Assembly (NCBI GenBank): GCA_027487015.1
Contig: JAIYEK010000264.1
Span: 1 to 49,049 of the forward strand
Direction: 5' to 3'
Length of the DNA: 49,049 nucleotides
From: Erythrobacteraceae bacterium
Lineage (GTDB): Bacteria; Pseudomonadota; Alphaproteobacteria; Sphingomonadales; Sphingomonadaceae
The notes below the pieces were generated by a model that saw only the letters and a list, made by a program, of their open reading frames with translations, was not told the origin of the DNA and did not search any database. The first letter of the stretch is position 1. Each line of letters starts with the position of its first letter. Shown piece after piece: positions 1 to 9,055 of this stretch. Made by a program: the position numbers and the translations under genes.

Positions 1-809
1 GAATACTCGGCCGACAGCGCACGGCCGGGTTCGCACCACAGCTCGGCGTTGTAGGCGATCGGCAGGCTTTCGAAGTGCTTGGCGATGATCGCGAAGTAAT
101 CTTCCATCGGCGGCGGCTCGAGCCCCGGATAGGCGCTCGGGAAGCCTCCGCCCACGTCGATCATGTCGATCACCACCGACGCCTCGGCAATCGCCGCACG
201 GGTGCGGTCCAATGCCTGGACGAAGGCAAACGGGGTCATCGCCTGGCTGCCGACGTGGAAGCACACGCCCAGCCAGTCGCAATGCTGGCGGGCCTGCTGG
301 AGCAGCTGCGGCGCCTCGACGAGATCGCAGCCGAACTTGCTCGCCAGCGACAGCTCCGAATACTCCGAGGAGACGCGCAGACGCACGCACAGGCGCAGGT
401 CACGCGGGGCCTCGCCGGTGGCCGGATCGGTGCAGGCCGCCACGATCTTCTCCAGCTCCTCGACCGTGTCGAGGCTGAAGGTGCGCACGCCGTGATCGAA
501 ATAGGCCTCGCGGATCGCCGCCGGGGTCTTCACCGGGTGCATGAAGCACAGCACGGCGTCCGGCAGGATGCCGCGCACCAGCCGCACCTCGGTGATCGAG
601 GCGACGTCGAAGTGGGTGACACCGGCGCTCCACAGCACCTCGATCAGATCGGGCGCAGGGTTCGCTTTGACCGCATAGAGCACCTTGCCCGGAAACTTCT
701 CGACGAAGTAACGAGCGGCGCGCCGCGCGGCGTGCGGGCGATTAAGGATGACGGGTTCGTCCGGACGAAGGTCGCGGACTACAGCCAGTGCGTCAGGATA
801 GATGTGCAA
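1..809 (-). CDS. Ornithine/lysine-type PLP-dependent decarboxylase (fold III), 3' end truncated by the window edge
   Basis: Reverse-strand translation reads ...HIYPDALAVVRDLRPDEPVILNRPHAARRAARYFVEKFPGKVLYAVKANPAPDLIEVLW...VDMIDVGGGFPSAYPGLEPPPMEDYF...CEPGRALSAEY. It has the YAVKANP, GGGFP and CEPGR motifs of the ODC/alanine racemase-fold family. The ORF track lists only antisense frames here. Start codon is uncertain (TTG near 809). Confidence 0.88.
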   Translation of the reverse strand, partial: MHIYPDALAVVRDLRPDEPVILNRPHAARRAARYFVEKFPGKVLYAVKANPAPDLIEVLWSAGVTHFDVASITEVRLVRGILPDAVLCFMHPVKTPAAIREAYFDHGVRTFSLDTVEELEKIVAACTDPATGEAPRDLRLCVRLRVSSEYSELSLASKFGCDLVEAPQLLQQARQHCDWLGVCFHVGSQAMTPFAFVQALDRTRAAIAEASVVIDMIDVGGGFPSAYPGLEPPPMEDYFAIIAKHFESLPIAYNAELWCEPGRALSAEY

Positions 810-1057
810 CTCAAGGGACCCCCAAAACGGCTCTGTAGAACCATAAAACGACAAGCTGCCTTGCGGTTTGGAAGTCCCCTTGGGGCAGCGGAAGGGCGCA
901 TCTAGGGCTTGGGGGGGGAAATGCAAATGAAAAATGCACCCCGCCCGGGAGAAATGTTACTTTTTGAAGACACAATCGACCCCCCGGCCGCTCCATGGCC
1001 GAAACGCGACCGCAATGTGACCGGAAACCCGTGTCTTTCCGCCGTTTTGGATGCGAA

Positions 1058-1609
1058 TCAGAACCCGATGCGGGGCACCTGATCGACCGTCCCCTGCTCG
1101 CTCGCGTCGAGCCGGTGGAAGTCGGCCTCGGCGAATCCCAGGGCATTGGCGAACAGCACCGCAGGGAAGGATTCGCGCGCAGCGTTGAAGCGGGCGGCGG
1201 CGGCGTTCAGCGCGCGGCGGGCGGCGGCCAGCTTGTCCTCGACATCGGCAAGCTCGCTCTGGAGCGACTGGAAGTTGGCCGAAGCCTTGAGGTCGGGATA
1301 GGCCTCCCCCAGCGCGATAAGGTTGCCGAGCGCGGATTTCAGCTGCTGCTCGCTCCCCGAAGACGGCGCCCCGCTGGCAGCAGCATTGCGCGCCGCGATC
1401 ACCGCTTCGAGCGTCGCGCTCTCGTGCCCGGCATAGCCCTTCACGGTCTCGACCAGATTGGGGATAAGATCATGACGCTGGCGCAGCTGCGCATCAATAT
1501 CGGCCACCCCCTGCCGCACGCCCTGTCTGAGGCCAACGAGCTTGTTGTAGATGCCGATCAGCACCAGCACCCCGACCGCGAGAACTGCGAGAATTACGAA
1601 CCAGCCCAT
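1058..1609 (-). CDS. LemA family protein
   Basis: MGWFVILAVLAVGVLVLIGIYNKLVGLRQGVRQGVADIDAQLRQRHDLIPNLVETVKGYAGHE: N-terminal TM helix plus the LemA signature (IDAQLRQRHDLIPNLVETVKGYA). Confidence 0.93.
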   Translation of the reverse strand: MGWFVILAVLAVGVLVLIGIYNKLVGLRQGVRQGVADIDAQLRQRHDLIPNLVETVKGYAGHESATLEAVIAARNAAASGAPSSGSEQQLKSALGNLIALGEAYPDLKASANFQSLQSELADVEDKLAAARRALNAAAARFNAARESFPAVLFANALGFAEADFHRLDASEQGTVDQVPRIGF

Positions 1610-1693
1610 ATTGCCTCCCCAAGCAGAGCAGCGCTTGTCAACGGCGCCTCGCATAGCGCATATCCGTTAAGGGAGAGGTGTTAATAACGAAAA

Positions 1694-2686
1694 ATGGCGG
1701 GAAGCTTGGGATCGGATATCAACGCCCTGATGCAGGGCGGCCTGGCGGATTGGCTCGCCGGCCAGAACGACATGCGCGAGAGCGCGAAAAAGCAGGCAAC
1801 GAGTCGCTGGGTGTGGGGCGCGGTGATTCTCATGCCGCTGCTCGCCTTCGTGTGGTTCAGCCCCGCGCCGACGCAGCTTTCGATGTTGCTGACGGCCGCT
1901 GGGATCGCGGGCGCGGGCTATTGGGGATACCGCCCGATTGCCGCCGCCACGCAGGCGATCAAGGCCGGGATCAACGCCGCGATCGCAGCCGGATATGGCC
2001 TCACCTATGCCGCCGAGGTCGAGCCCGGCCCCGAATTCGAGGCCGCGCGCACCTATGGCCTGCTGCCCGGTTACGAACGCTCGAATTTCGAGGACCGCTG
2101 GTTCGGCCCGCTCGAGGGGCATGACTTCGACCTCTACGAATGCCATCTCGAGGAACAGCGCGGATCGGGCAAGAACCGGCGCTGGGTGACGGTGTTCCGC
2201 GGCCCAGTGATCCGCATGAGCTTCGGCCGCACCTTCCATTCGACCACCCTGCTCGAACGCGCCGGCAAACACCGGAAGTGGCTCGGGCTTGGCGGGGCGA
2301 GCGACCATGTCAGCTTCGAGGGCCACCGCTTGGACCGCGTCGACCAAGTCCACCCGGCCTTCGGCGAGACCTTCGCGCTCTATTCCGACGATCAGGTCGA
2401 GGCGCGGGTGCTGGTGCATCCGACCTATGTCGAGCATCTCCTCCGGCTCGAAAGCGCCTTCGAGGCCCGTGAGCTGCGCGCGCTGTTCAGCCAGGGCCAA
2501 GTGATCATCGCGATCGAGGCGGGCGACCTGTTCGAAAGCGGCGGCATGGACGCCGGCAAGGACCATGAGAACGCCGCGCGCGCCGCCCGCCAGTTCGGCG
2601 CGCTGGCGGGGCTCGCGCTGGCGATCAACCAGAACGAGCGCGGGCGGGTGCTGGAGGAAAACCCCGAAGTCTCGGACGACCTCTAA
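1694..2686 (+). CDS. DUF3137 domain-containing membrane protein
   Basis: 330 aa with two N-terminal TM segments and a DUF3137-like body (FRGPVIRMSFGRTFHSTTLL). Divergent neighbour of LemA, a common pairing. Confidence 0.8.
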   Translation: MAGSLGSDINALMQGGLADWLAGQNDMRESAKKQATSRWVWGAVILMPLLAFVWFSPAPTQLSMLLTAAGIAGAGYWGYRPIAAATQAIKAGINAAIAAGYGLTYAAEVEPGPEFEAARTYGLLPGYERSNFEDRWFGPLEGHDFDLYECHLEEQRGSGKNRRWVTVFRGPVIRMSFGRTFHSTTLLERAGKHRKWLGLGGASDHVSFEGHRLDRVDQVHPAFGETFALYSDDQVEARVLVHPTYVEHLLRLESAFEARELRALFSQGQVIIAIEAGDLFESGGMDAGKDHENAARAARQFGALAGLALAINQNERGRVLEENPEVSDDL

Positions 2687-2689
2687 CCG

Positions 2690-3190
2690 CTACTCCTCGC
2701 CCGCAGCCATCGGGAAGGCATCGCCGACAATGCCGAGGAGCACGTTCACGTTCTCGCGGACATTGCCCATCGTCACCCCGTAATCGAGCACGTGGTAGCG
2801 GGTGAACACCAGCGACTTGGCCTCGAAATCGGCGGTGACGCTGATCGCGGCCTGCGCGTCGTTGGTCTTGGCGAGGGTTTCGAGCGTGGTGCCTGCGGGC
2901 AGGTCGTAGCGCACCTGCATCATCACCCCCTGGCACCCGCGCACCCCGCTGACATCGCAGGCGGTGCCGAACATCAGGTAGATGATGCCGTCCTCGGTCT
3001 CGGCCGCGACATAGGTCTCGCCCGGCTTGCCGACTTCCTTGACTGTGTGGCCGAGCGCGGCGGCGATCGCGGCAAGATCGGTCTGGTCGACCGCCTTGAC
3101 GACGCGGGAGGCGTCAAACTCCTGCGCGGCAGCGGGCGCGGCTGCGCCTGAAAGGGCCACTGCGGCCGCGATTGCCCAAAGCTTCGTCAT
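2690..3190 (-). CDS. YbjN domain-containing secreted protein
   Basis: Signal peptide MTKLWAIAAAVALSGAAAPAAAQ followed by a YbjN-like domain (FTRYHVLDYGVTMGNVRENVNVLLGI). Confidence 0.7.
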   Translation of the reverse strand: MTKLWAIAAAVALSGAAAPAAAQEFDASRVVKAVDQTDLAAIAAALGHTVKEVGKPGETYVAAETEDGIIYLMFGTACDVSGVRGCQGVMMQVRYDLPAGTTLETLAKTNDAQAAISVTADFEAKSLVFTRYHVLDYGVTMGNVRENVNVLLGIVGDAFPMAAGEE

Positions 3191-3283
3191 TCGTTCATCC
3201 CCCTGCCCCGCCGCCATGGCGAGCACGCTTTCCGAGCCTTCCTAATCGAGGCATCCGGCCCCGTCGAGCGCGCCCGCGCAGGC

Positions 3284-3853
3284 TCAATCAAAGTCCAGCA
3301 CAGCGCGATATGCAGGGCCGTCGACCTGCTTGAAGATCAGCGCATAGGGCGTGGGGAAACAGTCCTTACCCTCATTCGCCGCCCGCATCGCTGCGAGGAC
3401 GTCGGGCACGTATTTCCAACGCTCCTCGTCGCCATAGCCCATGAAGGCCATCGGCAGGCCGTCATGCACCGGCCAGGTGAAGGGATTGAAGGTGGCAAAG
3501 CCGGGAGTGCGCTGCTGCACATCGACCACGAGCGGATCGCGCCAGTCGAGTTCCGCGACCTCGGCGTCGTGGAGGCTGACATGCGCTTCGTTCAGAAACG
3601 TCGCCAGCCGGCCATCGGCGATGCATTGCGCGCAGACCGTGGGCTGCTCCTGCCGCGCGGTGTAGACGATGCCCTGATAGGCATGGATGTCACACATCCC
3701 GCAAGCGTCACAGGGCCCAGCCTCAGCGCGGAAGACGTCGTCGCCGCCTGCGCAAAATTCGTAGGCGCCGGGGAAGAAGCGAAAATGCGGCCTTGCGAAG
3801 CCTTGGGAGACAGGCGGCTTTCTGCCGAGCAGACGATCCAGCCAGCCCGCCAT
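3284..3853 (-). CDS. CbrC family protein (UPF0167)
   Basis: FRFFPGAYEFCAGGDDVFRAEAGPCDACGMC...YTARQEQPTVCAQCIADG...FATFNPFTWPVHDGLPMAFMGYGDEERW: cysteine pairs and the family-typical core. Confidence 0.82.
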   Translation of the reverse strand: MAGWLDRLLGRKPPVSQGFARPHFRFFPGAYEFCAGGDDVFRAEAGPCDACGMCDIHAYQGIVYTARQEQPTVCAQCIADGRLATFLNEAHVSLHDAEVAELDWRDPLVVDVQQRTPGFATFNPFTWPVHDGLPMAFMGYGDEERWKYVPDVLAAMRAANEGKDCFPTPYALIFKQVDGPAYRAVLDFD

Positions 3854-3859
3854 TCCGCT

Positions 3860-5053
3860 TCAGCTCAGCCGGTCGCGGAAATCGGCGTAATCGAAGCGCT
3901 TGATGCAATCGAGCGCGTCGGTTTCGCTGTCCCACATCCAGATGCTCGGCAGGGCGACACCATTGAAGGTGTTGGTCTTGACCATCGAATAATGCGCCTG
4001 ATCGAGGAAGGCGAAACGCGCGCCCGGCTCGGCGGGGACGGGAATGCGATAGTCGCCGATCACGTCACCTGCGAGGCAGGAGGGGCCGCCGAGGCGGATC
4101 GGGATCATGCTGTCGTCGGCGATCTCGCCGAGCATCGCAGGGCGATAGGGCGCTTCGAGCACATCGGGCATGTGGCAGGTCGCCGAGATGTCGGTGATTC
4201 CCACCGGCATCTCGTTGAAATGCGTATCGAGCAGCGTGCCGACCAGAATACCGGCATCCAAGGCCACCGCTTCGCCGGGCTCGAGGATGATCTGGCAGCC
4301 GGTGTCGCTGGCCGCATCCTTGAGGAATTCGACCAGCTCGTCGCGCTGGTAATCGGCACGGGTGATGTGGTGGCCGCCGCCCATGTTGATCCACTTGAGC
4401 TGGTCAAAATAGGGCTCGATCACATCGAACACGCGGTCCCACGTGGCCTTCAGCGGCTCGAAATCCTGTTCGCACAGGTTGTGGAAGTGGATGCCCTCGA
4501 CGCCCTCCATGTGCTCTTCGGTGAGCTGGTCGAGCGGGAAGCCGAGCCGCGATCCGGGGGCAGAGGGGTCATACTTGGCAACTTCGCCCGTCGCCACCTG
4601 CGGGTTGATGCGCAGGCCGACGCTGACCTTGGCGCCGTTCGCTGCGGCGTGCTCAAGGATCAGCCGCGCACGCTCGTGCTGGAAGGGCGAGTTGAAGATC
4701 ACGTGATCCGAGAGGCGGCAGATTTCCTCCAGCTCCTCGGGCTTGAAGGCGGCCGAGTAGGTGGCGATCTCGCCGTCGTAGAACTCGGAGGCGAGGCGCG
4801 CTTCCCACAGGCCCGAGGTCGAGACCCCGTCGAGATATTCGCCGATGATCGGCGCGGCCGACCACATGCTGAAGGCCTTCAACGCAGCGAAGACCTTGAT
4901 GTCTGCGCCGTCCGCTGCCGCCGCATCGCGCACGCCGGCGAGAACGCGGCAATTGGCGCGCAGCCGCGCGGCGTCGACCACGAAAGCGGGGCTGTCGACG
5001 CGCGACAGATCGAAATGGGCAAAGGCGCCCGGATCACCGGCCTTGGTCTGCAT
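3860..5053 (-). CDS. nspC: Carboxynorspermidine/carboxyspermidine decarboxylase
   Basis: 397 aa, FDLSRVDSPAFVVD...KVFAALKAFSMWSAAPIIGEYLDGVSTSGLWEARLASE...MGGGHHITRADY...ILEPGEAVALDAG: NspC family. Confidence 0.93.
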   Translation of the reverse strand: MQTKAGDPGAFAHFDLSRVDSPAFVVDAARLRANCRVLAGVRDAAAADGADIKVFAALKAFSMWSAAPIIGEYLDGVSTSGLWEARLASEFYDGEIATYSAAFKPEELEEICRLSDHVIFNSPFQHERARLILEHAAANGAKVSVGLRINPQVATGEVAKYDPSAPGSRLGFPLDQLTEEHMEGVEGIHFHNLCEQDFEPLKATWDRVFDVIEPYFDQLKWINMGGGHHITRADYQRDELVEFLKDAASDTGCQIILEPGEAVALDAGILVGTLLDTHFNEMPVGITDISATCHMPDVLEAPYRPAMLGEIADDSMIPIRLGGPSCLAGDVIGDYRIPVPAEPGARFAFLDQAHYSMVKTNTFNGVALPSIWMWDSETDALDCIKRFDYADFRDRLS

Positions 5054-5055
5054 GG

Positions 5056-6030
5056 CTATTTGTCCGATTGGGGAGGAAGAGAAAAGCGTACGACGCGCCC
5101 GCCGTTCACGTCGGTGACGTAGATATGTCCGCCCGGCCCGATCGCAAGGTCATGGCCGAGGCTGGCGTCATCGCCGGGCAGGCCGATGTCGTAGGAGGCC
5201 TCGATGGTGCCGTCTGCCGCATAGACACGCACCACCGCACCGTTGCGATCCGCCCCGTCGCGGCCCTCGACCGCGAGCAGCCGCCCGCCGCCCAAGGGTT
5301 TGAGGCCATAAGTGTGATTGCCCGCGGGCGAGGCCCATGTGGCGACCAGCTTGCCGGCGTGGTCATAGACCATGATCCGCGCGTTCTCGCGGTCGGCGAC
5401 GTAGATGTGCTTGTCATCGACTGCGACCGCGTGGGCGACCTTGAAGTCCCCCCAGTCGCGGATGAATTTGCCGTCGGGCGCGAACTCGGCAACCCGCGTG
5501 TTCACATAGCCATCGGCGATCAGCACCCGGCCCGGCAGGAAGGCGATGTCGGCAGGGCGGCCGAAATGGCCCGCGTCCTGCTTGGTCACGCCCTGCTCCC
5601 CAAGCGTCAGCTCGAGCGCGCCTTCCGGGCCGAACCGGAACACCTGCTCGCGCGCCACGTCGGTGATCCAGACCTTGCCAGCCTCGTCGACCGAGATGCC
5701 ATGCGGCATGATGAACACCCCCGCGCCACATTGCGCCAGCAGCGTGCCATCGGGCGAGAACTTGAAGACCGTGGGCTCGGGGATCGGCTCTTTGGGAAAC
5801 GGCTCGGCCCACTTGCGCCCCGCGCGGTGGAGTACCCAGACATTGCCCTGTGCGTCGACATCAACCGCACTGACCTCGCCGAACTTGGCGCCCGCCGGGA
5901 TGGTCGGCCAGCCGGTGTCGACCGCGAGCTTCGCCACCTCCTCGCGCGGCGGAAGAGGAGCGCTGCACGCGGCGAGGAACAAGAGCGCCAGTCCCGCCAA
6001 CAGCCCTAGAGACCGGAAAAGCGACACCAC
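5056..6030 (-). CDS. NHL-repeat beta-propeller lipoprotein
   Basis: ORF 5056..6123; the plausible mature start is near the GTG giving VSLFRSLGLLAGLALLFLAACSAP (lipobox LAAC), followed by NHL-type repeats (HGISVDEAGKVWITDVAREQVFRFGPEG, HAVAVDDKHIYVADRENARIMVYDHAGK). Exact start is uncertain. Confidence 0.78.
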   Translation of the reverse strand: MVSLFRSLGLLAGLALLFLAACSAPLPPREEVAKLAVDTGWPTIPAGAKFGEVSAVDVDAQGNVWVLHRAGRKWAEPFPKEPIPEPTVFKFSPDGTLLAQCGAGVFIMPHGISVDEAGKVWITDVAREQVFRFGPEGALELTLGEQGVTKQDAGHFGRPADIAFLPGRVLIADGYVNTRVAEFAPDGKFIRDWGDFKVAHAVAVDDKHIYVADRENARIMVYDHAGKLVATWASPAGNHTYGLKPLGGGRLLAVEGRDGADRNGAVVRVYAADGTIEASYDIGLPGDDASLGHDLAIGPGGHIYVTDVNGGRVVRFSLPPQSDK

Positions 6031-6144
6031 GCACAGCCCTAAAGCGGTTCCATCGACACGCGACAGGTCGCAAGGGGCAGGCGCGCCCGGATCACCGGCT
6101 TTGGTTTGCATGGCAGCGCCCATAGTCGCGCAGCGCGCCTCCTG

Positions 6145-6630
6145 CTAGTCGACAATCCGGTGTCGGACGTTGGTGCCGTCGGGCAGCCCGAGATAGAGCT
6201 GGTGTATCTCCGCCAAGCCGATGAAGATGTCATTGGCGGACATGACCTTGAAATTCTCGGGCTCGAAGCGGCATTCGGCGAAAATCGGCAGCGTCAGGAA
6301 CATATAGGCCTCGCCCGGTCCGGCGATCTTGCCCGCCGCGTGCAGCCGCGCGATGAGCTTGGGGCCGAACCATTCGTCGACCTCTTCGCCATTGCGCGCG
6401 CAGATCGCATCGAAGGCGGCGCGGCTTGCGGCCACCTGCCGCATATCGGCAGCAGAGCAGCACAGCCAATGAACCTGCCCCTCGCCATCGGCGGAGAAGA
6501 CATCGCCAAGCATGGAGCACAGGAACGGCTCAAGGTCGCCGCGCTTGGTCAACCAGAGCCACCTATCGGCAATCGCCCCGGCAAGCGCCTTGCCCGGCTG
6601 AAAGGCAATATCGCGCCACCCGACTGCCAT
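6145..6630 (-). CDS. DUF1851 / T6SS immunity protein Tdi1-like domain protein
   Basis: 161 aa: LCSMLGDVFSADGEGQVHWL...FKVMSANDIFIGLAEIHQLYLGLPDGTNVRHRIVD, matching the recalled Tdi1/DUF1851 pattern. Confidence 0.6.
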   Translation of the reverse strand: MAVGWRDIAFQPGKALAGAIADRWLWLTKRGDLEPFLCSMLGDVFSADGEGQVHWLCCSAADMRQVAASRAAFDAICARNGEEVDEWFGPKLIARLHAAGKIAGPGEAYMFLTLPIFAECRFEPENFKVMSANDIFIGLAEIHQLYLGLPDGTNVRHRIVD

Positions 6631-6661
6631 CCGATGCCCCCCGATCAGAGGGCACAGGATA

Positions 6662-7888
6662 CTAGAACCCGACCGGCCCGTCCATCTCCTCGACCGTCCA
6701 CGGCAACCCGTGACCGTTGAGCATATCCATGAAGGGATCGGGATCGAGCTGTTCGATGTTGAACACGCCCTCGCCCTGCCAGTGCCCTTGCACCATCATC
6801 GCCGCGCCGATCATGGCGGGGACGCCGGTGGTGTAGGACACCGCCTGGTTGCCGGTCTCCTCATAGGCCGCTTCGTGGCTGCAGATGTTCTTGATGTAGA
6901 ACGTCTTCTCGCCGCTGCCATCCAAGGCCTCACCCGTGGCGATCACGCCGATGTTGGTGTTGCCCTTGGTCGTCTCGCCCAGCGTTTCGGGCTTGGGCAG
7001 GACGGCTGCGAGGAATTGCAGCGGGATGATGTCCTTGCCCTGATAGCGCACCGGCTCGATCGAGGTCATGCCGACATTCTGGAGCACGGTGAGGTGGGTG
7101 ATGTACTGGTCGCCAAAGGTCATCCAGAACCGCGCGCGCTCCAGCTCGGGGACGAACTTGGCGAGGCTTTCCAGCTCCTCGTGATACATCAGGTACATGT
7201 TCTTGGGGCCGACCGCTTCGAAGTCGAAGCCGACCTTGGTCGACATGGCGGGGGTTTCCACCCACTGACCGCCTTCCCAGTGGCGCGCGGGGGCGGTCAC
7301 TTCGCGGATGTTGATTTCCGGGTTGAAGTTGGTGGCGAAATGCTGGCCGTGATCGCCGCCATTGCAATCGAGGATGTCGAGCTGGCGGATGGTCTTCAGC
7401 TTGTGCTTCTTGAGCCACATGGTGAAGACCGAGGTGACACCCGGATCGAAGCCCGAGCCGAGCAGCGCCATCAGCCCTGCGTCCTTGTAGCGGTCCTGAT
7501 AGGCCCACTGCCAGTGATACTCGAACTTGGCCTCGTCCTTGGGCTCGTAGTTCGCGGTGTCGAGGTAATCGACGCCCGCTTCAAGGCAGGCGTCCATGAT
7601 CGGCAGGTCCTGATAGGGCAGCGCGAGGTTGACCACGAGGCCAGCGCCCGTCTCGCGGATCAGGCGCACCATCGCCGGGACTTCCTCGGCGTCGATTTCA
7701 TAGGTCGCCACGTCGCGCCCGCAGCGCTCCTTCACCGAAGCGGCGATGGCATCGCACTTGGACTTGGTGCGGCTGGCGAGGTGGATTTCGGGGAAGATCT
7801 CCGGGTTGAACGCCATCTTGTGGACGCACACCGAGCTGACGCCGCCGGCACCGATGACGAGGACCGTTCTGGATTTTGCTGCCGACAT
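6662..7888 (-). CDS. Saccharopine dehydrogenase family protein, probable carboxynorspermidine synthase
   Basis: MSAAKSRTVLVIGAGGVSSVCVHKMAFNPEIFPEIHLASRTKSKC: Rossmann N-terminus; full length resembles the Lys1-like carboxynorspermidine dehydrogenase. Partner of nspC nearby. Confidence 0.9.
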   Translation of the reverse strand: MSAAKSRTVLVIGAGGVSSVCVHKMAFNPEIFPEIHLASRTKSKCDAIAASVKERCGRDVATYEIDAEEVPAMVRLIRETGAGLVVNLALPYQDLPIMDACLEAGVDYLDTANYEPKDEAKFEYHWQWAYQDRYKDAGLMALLGSGFDPGVTSVFTMWLKKHKLKTIRQLDILDCNGGDHGQHFATNFNPEINIREVTAPARHWEGGQWVETPAMSTKVGFDFEAVGPKNMYLMYHEELESLAKFVPELERARFWMTFGDQYITHLTVLQNVGMTSIEPVRYQGKDIIPLQFLAAVLPKPETLGETTKGNTNIGVIATGEALDGSGEKTFYIKNICSHEAAYEETGNQAVSYTTGVPAMIGAAMMVQGHWQGEGVFNIEQLDPDPFMDMLNGHGLPWTVEEMDGPVGF

Positions 7889-8011
7889 GATAGGAACCTT
7901 TCGAAATGCGAATCTTGCGCGGGCCTTAGAGCATTGCCCCGAAAAGTGGGAACCGGTTTTCGGGGCGCAGCAATGCGGAAACAAACAAGTGCAACGCAGC
8001 CGAGGGGACAA

Positions 8012-8974
8012 ATGATCCAAGCCGATGTCAGAATGCCGACCCGCGAGGGCGTGATCGCCGCTGCCGCATCGGTCGCAGGCATCCTCCCCCCTACCCCGCT
8101 GCTCCCGGTGGAGATCGGCGGGGTGCGCGCCTGGGTGAAGGCCGAGACGCTGCAACCCATCGGCTCGTTCAAGATCAGGGGCGCGTGGTGGCGGCTGTCG
8201 AACCTCTCGGAAGAGGAGCGCCGTGCGGGGGTCGTTGCCGTGTCGTCGGGCAATCATGCGCAGGGCGTTGCATGGTCAGCGCGGCGGCTTGGCGTGCGTG
8301 CGATCATCGTGATGCCGCATGATGCGCCGCAGGTGAAGCTCGACAATACGAGGGAGCTGGGGGCCGAGGTGGTGCTCTACCAGCGCACGGCGGAGGACCG
8401 CGATGCGGTCGCTGCCGGACTTATCGCGGAAGGTGGCGGCACGCTCGTCCATGCCTTTGGCGATCCCTGGGTGATCGAGGGGCAAGGCAGCGCGGCGATT
8501 GAAATCGCTGCACAATTGGGCCGCTCTCCGTCACGCATCGTGGCGTGCTGCGGCGGCGGGGGGCTGACCGCGGGGCTGGCGCTGGGCGCTCCGGAAGCGA
8601 AGGTGCACCCCGTCGAGCCAGTCGGCTGGGACATGGTCGGACAGGCAATGGCGAAGGGCGAGCTCGTCCATGCCGCGCCGGATGCGCCCAAAACGATCTG
8701 CGACGCGCTCCAGCCCAATGTCACAAAGGCCCTTAACCTCGGTCTGCTCAAGGGCCGGGCCGAACCCGGCGTCACCGTCACCGATGACGAGGTGCGCGCC
8801 GCCCAGCGCTTCGCCTTTGCTGCCTTGCGCCTCGTGGTCGAACCCGGCGGCGCGGCGGCGCTGGCGGCGGCGCTTGCGGGCAAGGTGCCGGTGGACGTGG
8901 ACACCGTCATCATGCTCACCGGCGGCAATGCCGATCCGGCCGCCTACGCCGCCACAATCGGTGCAAGTGCATAG
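8012..8974 (+). CDS. Threonine/serine dehydratase family PLP enzyme
   Basis: ETLQPIGSFKIRGAWW (PLP lysine), VAVSSGNHAQGVAWSARRLG, CCGGGGLTAG, GGNAD: type II PLP fold, threonine dehydratase-like. Confidence 0.88.
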   Translation: MIQADVRMPTREGVIAAAASVAGILPPTPLLPVEIGGVRAWVKAETLQPIGSFKIRGAWWRLSNLSEEERRAGVVAVSSGNHAQGVAWSARRLGVRAIIVMPHDAPQVKLDNTRELGAEVVLYQRTAEDRDAVAAGLIAEGGGTLVHAFGDPWVIEGQGSAAIEIAAQLGRSPSRIVACCGGGGLTAGLALGAPEAKVHPVEPVGWDMVGQAMAKGELVHAAPDAPKTICDALQPNVTKALNLGLLKGRAEPGVTVTDDEVRAAQRFAFAALRLVVEPGGAAALAAALAGKVPVDVDTVIMLTGGNADPAAYAATIGASA

Positions 8975-9055
8975 AGCTGTGGAAACCGTCACATTGACGA
9001 AACGCGCCGGGAATACGACAACAGCTTGACGTAACGGCAAGGACCCCCTCCCCCT

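Noticed and set aside
75-905. 276-aa plus-strand ORF and other long ORFs antisense to clear genes (e.g. 3464..5122, 6710..8974 N-terminal part, 12579..14054, 22038..24047, 24245..26920)
   Set aside because: Typical high-GC shadow ORFs: rich in R/A/G/H, no recognisable domains, fully antisense to well-supported genes.
811-1146. 111-aa minus ORF upstream of the ODC gene
   Set aside because: No recognisable domain, low-complexity composition; better read as leader/intergenic sequence.
8975-9055. Possible Pho box upstream of btaA (CCGTCACATTGACGAAAC)
   Set aside because: Only weak resemblance to tandem CTGTCAT-type half sites; not enough to report without a matrix score.
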